Shown piece after piece: positions 50,048 through 61,526 of a stretch of 64,000 nucleotides of DNA (position 1 is the stretch's first letter; every line of letters starts with the position of its first letter). The position numbers were made by a program, and so were the translations under genes. Origin of the DNA: Phlyctochytrium arcticum. Taxonomy: Eukaryota; Chytridiomycota; Chytridiomycetes; Chytridiales; Chytridiaceae. Location of the stretch: positions 682,001 through 746,000 of the forward strand of contig JAHLKI010000009.1 of NCBI GenBank assembly GCA_025602905.1. The letters run 5' to 3'. The notes under the pieces were generated by a model. That model was not told where the DNA came from, did no database searches, and was given only the letters and a program-made list of their open reading frames with translations.

Positions 50048-50854
50048 AAACGCGCTATTTCTTTTTAGTATACCTATCTTTATTTGACTTGGGGACTGAT
50101 GTTCTTTTTCCTCTCCTGCGAATGTATTCAATTTCTCAATTGTAATTTCAACATGAATGACGATTCATCGTTACCACATTTTGTCACTCTTTGTGCCGAC
50201 AAGCGTGACTATCCAAATTCAAAGAGTACAGTACACCAACCAAATACACCAACCAAAAAAGTTGTCCGAAAAGGGTTTAATTGTGTGGAACAGTGATTTT
50301 TAGCGATCGGGGCAGTGGATTCGAGGCGCTCTCCATGGCCCTTCAATCTGCCATCCTTCTTTCTTTCTGACCTCGCTTTTCTCCCACCCTCCCCTTCACT
50401 TCTCTTCCTGGTGTGTCCCGTCCTGTCCCTGTTCATTCCTTCTGATCTTTTTATCCCTATTTAAGACTCTTTTCTTCATCCTTTTACGAAACTTTTACTA
50501 TTTCTTTTCACTGCATCTGTTCTTTTCCAATTTACTTTTACTAGCTCTTTTAACTGTTGGAGCGAAAGCGACACTGCTCCTTTTTATAGTCTTTCTGTTT
50601 CTTGCTCTCTCTTTCAGACGCTGTCTGTCCTTTCCCTATACCTTTCAAATTTGATGCTGATGGTGATCTGGTCAAAGTTCCGACATGCGATATATCGCTG
50701 CGGTGCGTTTGCGGCGCGTTTCGTAAGCTTCTCGACAAACCTCGCGACGCGTTCGCCAAAGAAGGGTCAAGAGGAAGATGAGCAGTCTTGGACAAACGTC
50801 CGGGCATTTCCTGAAATGGAGGAAAAAAAATATGTCCTGAAAAAAAAATTCGGC
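50048..50854. other. Pyrimidine-rich spacer upstream of the second Fanzor
   Basis: About 800 bp. From 50340 to 50640 the plus strand is strongly C/T-rich (runs such as TTCTTTCTTTC). No gene recognised. The left boundary of the mobile element may lie here, but no terminal repeat was identified. Confidence 0.45.
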
Positions 50855-50864
50855 TATAAAAAGG
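50855..50864 (+). promoter_or_regulatory. TATA box of Fanzor copy B
   Basis: TATAAAAAGG about 180 bp before the first in-frame ATG of the Fanzor relic. Sequence and spacing suit a polymerase II core promoter. Confidence 0.55.
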
Positions 50865-51045
50865 TAACCTGTTCATCGAGAACCGACCCGCATTCATCAT
50901 TCTCTCCGCCGCTTCTTTACCATCATCTTTCCATTATTCTCCCATATTCACTACCGGCATGCAGTGTCCTCATGCTCTTCCATGGGGGCACTGTCCAGAC
51001 CCCATCTGCATAAGACGACACCAAAAAGGAAAATGGCCTGCCCAC

Positions 51046-52702
51046 ATGCAAGATGGAGAATCACCAGGTATGTACACTTGAGTTTGTGTTTGGCTATCAC
51101 CTTCGACTAACTGGCATCATTCTCTTATCTAGATCTGCATCGTACCAGGCATCAGCGCAACTCTACCTCACCTCCACGCGACATGCCGCCCGCTCTTGAA
51201 GGACAGCTAAACGCGCCTGCTGGTCCTAAGGACATTTCCGCTATTGGTACAAGACTCTCAAGATACCCCCAGGGACATATCCGCTATTGGTGCTGTACAA
51301 GAGTCACAACCTGATGTGAGATTCTCATCGCAACCTCGCCAACCGCCGCTGCCACTGCCACCTCCCCCTCTGCCACTCGCTACTGCCCATCCGCAAACCC
51401 ATTCGACCACCAAATGCTCACTGCATCGCGTTATACAAGACCGAAATCCTCTAGGAATTCACCAAGCTCGGATCAAAGGATTCATCGAAACGGTCCACAA
51501 CTTGGCGAAGCATACCACGTTTTTCCTTAAATATTTTCTATGCCACCAACCGTCTCCTCAAGCCTTCCCCATCATTACAAAGGAGAAAGTGTATGCCATG
51601 TTTTTTCTCTTGAACAAAGGAGACGGATATCGACCAACGACAGAAGCTTCCATTGCGATTAAGGATGAACTCTGGCCCTCTATTCAAGATTACTGCACTA
51701 CGTTTCACTTTGACCACCCGAAGCTGCCTAACGACCAGCAGACAGCTCACTTCACCGGTGATAGCATCATCACCAATCTCTCAGTCAACATTAAGGAGCA
51801 TTTTCTGAAAATGTTCCTACGATATATCAACGTACGTCTTGACGTGAAAGAAACTCTTCGAGCTCTCAAAGCGATACCCAACGGCAGGGATCAGGTCAAC
51901 GCTTTCCACGCTCGCATCCGTAGATTCAAACAGCTTGCGACCTTTGAGGGATCTGCTGGGGAAGACGAGATCGACAACCTCCCTCTCTTTGAACTGCAAT
52001 TTCTCAACCAACTCAAGGGTCTGTTTCCTCCGCAAACGGAATGCCTCCAATATTCCACCATCGTTGACCCTTTGGCATACTTGGGCCAATATTGTGGCCT
52101 CTCAAAGTTGTTTGAACGCCATGGACTGCGATCCTTTCAAGCCATTCCCCTCCGCCGCTCATGGGTTCAGACTTCGATTTTCATTGATACCAAGATTCTC
52201 GTTTTACATATCCTACGAATGAGCGAAAGGCGGATGGGCAAGTTGACGGCCGAGCGCAAATACGAGCTCTGGAACACAGTGCTTCGGTTGGAGGACAAGG
52301 TTTTTAAACACCGGAAACGGCTGGGGCTCGAGTTTGACTACTCGATCAGTACCGATGGACACGCCATTTCCCTGCATTTCAAGAAGCCCGGCATCCGCAA
52401 AAGAGACATGATATTCTGTCGGGACCTCCACACAGAGAGCAAATTTCGCTACACCTCGGAACAGCGAGTCTTCGAGACCAGGTCAAGGAAGTACCGAAAG
52501 ATCCGGGAAGCAATGAAGGTCGAGGCTGGGATCGGGTTGGTGGCCGCATTGTATTTTGCAATCCTGGGTTCCCGAACTTGTCAAAGGCCAACCTCGTATC
52601 CTCAAGCTCTGGAACCGGGACGTAGTCAGCACAAAAAACCAGGCCAAGATAGTTCGATCGGTTCTAGCTGGTAGTGGAATCCCTATAGTTTTTAGAAGGT
52701 AG
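51046..52702 (+). pseudogene. Fanzor (eukaryotic TnpB-like) nuclease relic, copy B
   Basis: Better preserved Fanzor. ATG 51046, good intron 51068-51132 (GTATGT, CTAAC branch, TAG), then a frame broken by a 43-bp direct repeat. The main frame, open to about 52674, holds the N-terminal and wedge-like region: SVNIKEHFLKMFLRYINVRL, VNAFHARIRRFKQ, SFQAIPLRRSWVQTSIFIDT, LWNTVLRLEDKVFKHRK, LEFDYSISTDGHAISLHFKK. RuvC-I is damaged: HFKK runs straight into PGIRKRDMIFCRDL, so the Asp expected before PG is absent. FRYTSEQRVFETRSRKYRKI follows; then most of the RuvC core is missing. In another frame the C-terminus survives (WVPELVKGQPRILKLWNRDV, with the RuvC-III Asp in NRD, ending VFRR, TAG 52700-52702). 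Non-functional as a nuclease; a truncated product remains possible. Confidence 0.82.
51231..51316 (+). repeat. 43-bp direct repeat that breaks the Fanzor B frame
   Basis: GACATTTCCGCTATTGGT at 51231 recurs as GACATATCCGCTATTGGT at 51274, and both are followed by a TACAAGA...CAA-like tail with a small indel. Offset 43 bp, not a multiple of three. The first copy is in frame with exon 1 (PKDISAIG); the second is in frame with the long downstream ORF (PRDISAIG). Confidence 0.75.
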
Positions 52703-53071
52703 ATAGCGCCCAGCCTGTTAGACTTAGTTTTTACTTCCCCCTGAGTCGGTTACCTGCCGTGCTCACCCCCCTGGACATTGTCCATTATACCTCTGTAGTG
52801 GGGATGCGCCAGCACCCCTTCTTTACTTGTAATCATAAAGACCGAGATTTGGCCGGAGTTTAAAGAGTATATTCTCGGGTCGCAAATTACAGTAAAGTAA
52901 AAACGATGACATGCTTTGAGCCCAACCTATGTACAAATGGAGAAAAAGGCGGTAAAAAACAAGTACACCAAATGTGGCAAAAGAGAGAGGTAGGTAGGTA
53001 GGTTTAAATACAAAGGAAAGAGCGCGTGTGCGTGTAGCTATATCAAAAGTTCAATCAACCCCTCCAACACA
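52703..53071. other. Spacer Fanzor B to TPS2 stop, with hairpin and TAGG microsatellite
   Basis: About 370 bp. Contains a hairpin at 52800-52818 (GGGG, bulged A, TGC paired with GCA and CCCC, loop GCCA) and a short (TAGG)n run near 52989-53001. The element's right end is probably here. Confidence 0.55.
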
Positions 53072-56000
53072 TCAAAGTTTTGCACTGGAAGATTCCGCAG
53101 CAAACTCCGTCATCATATCAATCAACCGTTCAGGAGTGGGAACGTGCCACTGAGCATGGGTTTTCTTGGTCGCCGAACCAATCGTGCAATTCATTTGAAC
53201 GTCTTCGCCGACCGACCGCCGAACAACCCGAAACATGTCTTCATCCGTCCGATCGTCGCCCGTACAAAACACGAAATCGGCGTCGGGGTGGAGCGTCATG
53301 AGCCGCTTGACGATTTCGCCCTTGTTGATGGAGACGGGGCGGACTTCGAGATTCTTTTTACCGAGGAGAATCTCGACGGGGAGTTTGGAGAGGATGGCGT
53401 TTTCCAGGTGGTTTTGGCATTCTTTGGCTTGGAAATGACTTGTATGATACAAAAGTTCAATTATTGTCTCTCATGGGAAACAACATAATCTTACTACTAC
53501 TTACCCGTATTCAGGATCGGCCAGACGGTAATGCCAAGTTATCGAGCACCGTTTATGTTCCACGAACGAACCTATACCGGGCTATTATTCAGTAAAGCAC
53601 ATAGGGTGGTAAATGGGTGTAAGGGACAAACCTTGCGTGCGCTCAGTATAATAATCGAAAATCTCCTTGACTTCCGTCTTCCACGAAAAGTCAATGTCTT
53701 CAGACAGATTAATCCATTTGCCGGATCCACCTTTTGACTCCGGGAATTTAATGAAACAGCCATGCTCGGCACTAATGCATAAAAATGTTGAGCGTGATGG
53801 TTCATGTTTCCTGGTGGGATGAGATGCATTTTACCTGAACCCAAGTCCCTGGACATGTCCCAACCACTCATCGAGGCACGCTTCGTCGCGGCCCGAAATG
53901 ACAAATACAATGTTTTTAGGGTCGTTCGCGAGAGTTTGAAGGGCCTTCAACATGTTGGGTGGCGGCAGGGCTGCACCGGGAGTGTTGGTAATGGGAGTAA
54001 GTGTTCCCTGAGCATTATAATCAGCACATGCATTTCAATGACGCCCGCTCGATTTTACTCACGTCATAATCAAACATTAGGATACGCTTGGATGCACAGC
54101 GGTACTTGTCCCTTGCCAATGCGAAATCCAAAACGGGTGTAGGGTTAGTGGCAGAGGGAGCCAGGGACACGTTTCTTAATTCCTTCAGGAAACTTCGACC
54201 CCAGAATTCGGCCGTATTGCTTGTAACATGGTCGTACATTTGCTGGGGAAAAGATTAACATTATGAAGGAAGTGGGAGGTCGTTTGTAATGAGTACCTGG
54301 TGTTTTATTGCCTTTTCGCCCTTGGGCATGTTGAGACCTTCATTGATGGCGACCGCGACACCCTAAAGTTGGCGACAGAAGTGAGTGAATGGGGTGGGCT
54401 GTGATTGCCACTGGTTTATGAGACGTACCTGGTAGTCCCAAGGGTTGACCAAAGTAGCCGCGCTAAGCGATCCAGCCGTACCCGTAAACTCACTCAGAAT
54501 CAGCGGACTTTTATTTTCCGTCTGGCAGACGACAAACTCATGAGAGGACGTGTTCATGCCGTCCCGCACAGAAGTAATGAGCCCCAGATCGGCAATTCTC
54601 AAAAGCGCGTAATAATCATCCTGGTCCAAGTGCTGGTGGTAATGATGGACGGGGGCAAACTCTAGCGTGCCAAAGTTTCCGTTGATGCGAGATACAAGTT
54701 CTGAGACTTTGCTTTCCAGACGTGCGGATTCTCTCTCCGGTGGCGAGGTCACTTGAATGAGTACCACCTTGTTCTGCCACTCCGGGTAACTGGTGAGAAA
54801 CTTTTGGAAGGCATTAAGCTTGTGCTGAACGCCCTTGACGTGATCCAGCTTGTCGCGACCGATGATAATCTTTTTGCCGGCATAAAGTTCTCGGATGGAT
54901 GCCATCTTTTCCAGGACAGAAGGTTGCTGGCTATACATGATGTCAATAATTGATTCTGCGAGGTGGTTATGATGCTGCCCCATACCTTCTTTCGGTTACG
55001 CGTTTCGCATCAATTCCAATAGGGAAAATGTGGATGGAAACTTGCGATCCACGGTAATCCACACCTTTGGGGGAGGACTCCAAACCCAACACGCGCGTGC
55101 AACTGCTGAGGAAATGGCGCGCGTAGGAGTAGGTTTGGAACCCAATCATATTGGCACCCAACACGCCTTCGAGTATCTCCTTTCGTCCTATTCTCATAGT
55201 TTAGACTTCAGACGAAAGGATGAGAATGTTAAAGGGATTGCCTTACGTGGGAGGCATCGAAACAGCTCTGAGCTTGGAAAAGGAGTGTGCAAGAAGAACC
55301 CAATGGTGGCATCTGGAAGCTGCTTGCGAACCATAGAGGGTACAAGCAAAAGGTGATAATCATGGATCCAAACTTTTTCATCAGTTTGGTCAGCAAAGGG
55401 TGTCCGACTTTCCAAAGTCATGAAAGCAATAACTCACTGAGATCCCCGGGTTTGTACGTTTTGACAATCTTGTCTGCAAATTGCTGATTCACGTATTCAT
55501 AATCTGTCCACGATGTAGGGTCATGCTCAGACGAGTCGAGGGCAAAGTCCCACAGAATATAGTGAAACAACGGCCAGAGATCTGCGCATGGACACTGAGC
55601 TTTTGACTCGCTGTTACAAATTATGCTCTGAAGTACTTACCTGTCTTACAGTAGCCCTCATAGTGACCAGCTGATTTCTTTTCATCCAAAAAGACGGGAA
55701 CGCATTGTTTGTGTTCCCAAAGTTCATCGCTCAGAGACTGACGGGATTCTTCCGTGAGGGTGTCGGTCTCCAATGAATAGCTCTCGTCATCATATGCCGT
55801 TCCCGTCCATCCAACGTGGACCAATTCTTCGGCTGGCTTCAAAGCATAGATGCCAGAGTAAATTGCCGAGTGACCACGGCGAGTCTGCAGCTTCCAAGAA
55901 CCCGTCTCGGGAACAGACTCGGCCTCTGACGCGGCTCCGGTCCACGGCTGGGGGCTCTTTGAATGCAATTCAGTAATAGAACCAGGTTGCGAGGGGATTT

Positions 56001-56157
56001 CGGTGAAATTTGATGCATTCAAATTGGCTGGTCTAACACCGGTGTTGCGGAGAGACGATTTGAGTCCAGTCTTGGACGTCGCTGTCCAGGGAAGCTGATG
56101 CGTCACAACAATAACACGCGAGCTAGCCTTTCCGTTTGTAGGCGTTTCGGAAACCAT
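53072..56157 (-). CDS. TPS2: Trehalose-6-phosphate phosphatase with TPS-like N-terminal domain
   Basis: Second step of trehalose synthesis and stress protection. ATG 56157 ([20 protein letters not shown]). TPS (GT20) domain: [95 protein letters not shown] (TPS2/TPS3-type variant of DGMN-LV-YE), [15 protein letters not shown] phosphatase domain: RILMFDYD joined by an intron to [10 protein letters not shown] (catalytic DYDGT), [57 protein letters not shown]. About nine introns; about 850-900 residues. Phosphatase motifs are complete; whether the TPS half is active cannot be told. Confidence 0.94.
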
Positions 56158-57254
56158 CGTGCGCAATTAGGCAATCTTGACTGTGTTGTTGGTAGGTGTA
56201 TACTCAAGTAGAGGTGGGGTTTCAAAGCAGGTGTAAAAGTGAGATCGTAGATCACTCGAGTACGGTACAAGTAAGGGGTTTGCGGAGCTGGTTAAAGAGA
56301 CTGATTCACAACCTATCAAGGTAAAGCGTGAGTACGTCGTGCTCTCCACCAGCAAGTGTACAAGATGATGCTGACCTTTTTCACTTTGGCACAACACAAC
56401 ACCAAGCCCTGGGGCGGTAGACAAGCTAAATCTGGGTGGTTTTAAGCGGGGGAAACCTCGGTAGGAAAATACTTCAGGGCCCTTCAGTAGGTGGGGCGCA
56501 GTCGTAGGTTTTGCTGGCAGGTTCTCGCAGGTGGAAACCAATGGAAAAAAAACAATGATGCTTGGCGTGGAGGACGTTCCAGCGCGGAAGTCAGAATGGG
56601 CTATGGCTCGGGTCCAGCGGCGATCATAACCATCTATCACCATCTTGCACAACTGTGCCGCCCTTCCATCGCGTATTTACAATCTCCCAAGGTGACGTCA
56701 GGGACTCAGGGACAATCTGTGACAAGGGGGTTGCGATGCGTTCGAGTCTCGGTCGGGTCATCCTTTTTTTATGTTTTCCGTGGGAACAATGGGGAACATA
56801 AAACACCCAGCACGGGCTACTATATCTAGCTGGGGCAGGACTTTGATCCCGTTGAGCAGCAAGTTGAGCAGAGGGAATGAATCTATCAATCAAAGAAGAT
56901 CGCCTCCACCTTGAAGACTTTCCGTGAAGGCTGATTAGTGACTATGAATCTCGCGCTCTCCTTTGCAGACTGACAAGATTTATTGGGCCGTTTGAGACTC
57001 TTGGAGGACCGGTCGGATTGGAGGGCGGGGAGGTCGCCTTGAGGTCGGCCCCAAGTCCTCTCAGCCGCCCTTGGACCCAGCCTTGGACCTCCGCTGTGGC
57101 GTTGTGGGGCCAAACCGAGATTAATGACAAGTCCACGTGACTCAAAAACCGGCGCTTGGAAATTGTTTGCGTCGGGTTCAGTTGAAATGTTCAAAATTGG
57201 GAATTTGGGACAGCATAGACCTCAAGCATCTTCAATATCAATATCAAAGGAACC
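56158..57254. promoter_or_regulatory. 1.1-kb divergent promoter region TPS2 / uridine kinase
   Basis: Holds a perfect CRE palindrome TGACGTCA at 56693-56700 and STRE-like AGGGG at 56274-56278 and 56725-56729. CRE and STRE are known binding sites for fungal stress factors (ATF/CREB-type and Msn2/4-type). Frames longer than 90 codons here lack coding character. Confidence 0.5.
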
Positions 57255-59431
<2,177 letters not shown>

Positions 59432-60443
59432 TGTGGTCGTGAAAACTTCACATTAATCTATGTACACATCCCCTTCCCCAGTACTCTTGGGACATAACCT
59501 CAAGCCCTGATCCTGATGCAGACATTCCTTTCCCATAGACATCTTTTACAAAACACAGTAGATACAGTCTCGCACAAGCAATCTCGCTCGCGCCCGGCTA
59601 TGTACAGTAGTAGCATGAGTACTGCACCATCACGGACGTGAAACATCTACGGATGATCCCGTCAATACATTCGATACATTTGCATTGAGAACCAAAGCTG
59701 ACTTATATCAAGAATGTGCGATCATCATCCATACCGCCGCGGACTGTAGAGTAATCCAGGCGGGTCAGACATCAAATCATATAGCTTTCCGCACTCTTGT
59801 CTGCTTCTAATCAGCATTGAATCAGGTGAATGAAGAAACACGAGTGCGATCGTTGGAATATCAGGCGAGTAATGGAATGAATGTTGTGCCCAAAAAAACT
59901 TGGTAACATACGGTTTTATGGCACAAGATGCAAAACATTTCCTCACCTGGGAGAGGACTTTGTGAATCAACTTTTTCGAAGAGAGACACCGCTTGGGTCA
60001 GAGAGGTAAAGCAATTGCGTCAGCATTATTTGCTATGACAGGGATAACTGTAAGAAGTTTATCTCATCATGTAGCGGTGTTCGAAAATGTTGCAAGGGAA
60101 GGATCCAATACGGCAACGGCGGGCGCTGCACAACGTTTGCATTCAAGCCTGTGGGAGTGGCAGGAATCCTGGAAGTGGGAATCCAAAAAACTCCCAGAGG
60201 AAATCGTCGTTGGGCTGCGTTGCCAGTGCCGGTGGGGGAAAGTTCGATGTTGAGAAAGGTTGACCAGCGAAGAAAACTTGCGCTTTTATAGATCGAGAAA
60301 CACCATGGCAACAAGACGCCACGTGACCCGCGGTCGCGCCTTTCTTTGCGCAGCGACCTTCTTGCCGTCTCACGGTCTCACTTTCGAATACGACCTGTGA
60401 TTACTTGGGGGATGTAGCAAACATTGTATTGAGAATTGCGAGA
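59432..60443. other. 1-kb spacer with possible unrecognised minus-strand exons
   Basis: No gene could be established. A minus-strand frame ending at 59725 (HYSPDIPTIALVFLHSPDSM ... SPRRYG) looks coding-like at its C-terminus, and another frame near 60143-60290 (FSTSNFPPPALATQPNDDFL) might be an exon, but no ATG-to-stop structure was found. It also holds the 3' flanks of URK1 and the peroxiredoxin. Confidence 0.35.
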
Positions 60444-61183
60444 TTAAAGGAATTTGTACAGCTCGTTTGAGAGTGTGCAAGTCAGCCCCGTGCCGTCCGG
60501 CTCCACTTTCAACTTTCAGCAAAAATTCAGTAAACCGATCTGTAAATTTGAAAATGCAGGATACCAGCCATCCCTCACCTTTTTGATAACTCCGTTTTCA
60601 ACAATCATCGCCCAGCGTTTGCTTCTGGTGCCGCCGAGAGCCGGTGCGTCGAATGCCAGGTCTAACGCCTTGACGAATTCAGCCTTGGGGTCAGCGAGCA
60701 TGACAACCTTGTCATTAGCACCGTTGGCATTTCCCCAAGCCTATAGATTCGATCAATCCCCTGTCCAAGGCCATGCAACGTATTCGAAGGGTGTCAGTTT
60801 ACCTGCATGACAAAAGCATCGTTCACAGAGACACAGGCAATGAGATCCACTATAGATCAATTAAAATCATGGTGCATCAGAAAAGGAGGATATGAAAGCT
60901 TGGGTTGCAAAAGAAGATGACATACCTCCCTTCTCCTTCAGCTTGTCAAAGTCCTTGACATATCCTGGCAGATGCTTCGGGGTTTCATACCAGATGGAGG
61001 TGATGTATGCCTTCTCGATGTCAATCTACTTACAGTCTTGGTGCATCCTGGAGTAAACGCTCCGGGAACACCAAAAACGATCGCCTTCTTGTGAGACTTG
61101 AAAAAGGAGGCAGAGTCTACTTTGTCGTCGGGGCCGGCACGATACAACGTTGCAGCGGGGATAGTGTCACCTTCTTTGACCAT
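60444..61183 (-). CDS. Type II peroxiredoxin (PRX5/AHP1 family)
   Basis: Thiol peroxidase reducing H2O2 and alkyl hydroperoxides. ATG 61183 (MVKEGDTIPAATLYRAGPDD). The peroxidatic Cys is residue 47 in VPGAFTPGCTKT. Later exons: LPGYVKDFDKLKEKG, VDLIACVSVNDAFVMQ, AWGNANGANDKVVMLADPKA, EFVKALDLAFDAPALGG, TRSKRWAMIVENGVIKK joined (phase 0) to LKVEPDGTGLTCTLSNELYK FL. The last exon supplies the resolving-type Cys of GLTC. Four to five short introns. About 165-170 residues, normal size. No targeting peptide, so probably cytosolic. Confidence 0.93.
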
Positions 61184-61526
61184 GTTTGTTCTGTGGATTC
61201 GGAGATGTGGGGATGGAAGGGACCAAGATGGGATCCTGTCAATACTACTCGAGGACGACGAAAGCCTGACCGAAACCGGCCGAAACCTGATGGGGCTTCA
61301 AGGGGTGTGGTATGGTACAGACCCTTGGTAAGGCATATCGTCACCAAAAATTCAGCCAAAATTATGACAGTTTGTCAAGTCGCGTACGTGATCTACTACA
61401 TCTTCAATCTTAAAAGACATTTCTTTTGATACAAAGCTGTACATTCCTCATATATGTTCCACTCTGATGCTACCGACTGGCCGGACGATTGCTATCATAG
61501 TATGCAAGCCCATTAAAATCGACTGT
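61184..61526. other. Spacer peroxiredoxin / coiled-coil gene
   Basis: About 340 bp, both neighbours on the minus strand. It must contain the peroxiredoxin promoter and the 3' end of the coiled-coil gene. No motif recognised. Confidence 0.45.

Noticed and set aside
56735..56775. GTTCGAGTC followed by a T-run, resembling the end of a tRNA gene
   Set aside because: The flanking five bases on each side do not pair as a T-stem and no acceptor or anticodon arm is visible upstream.
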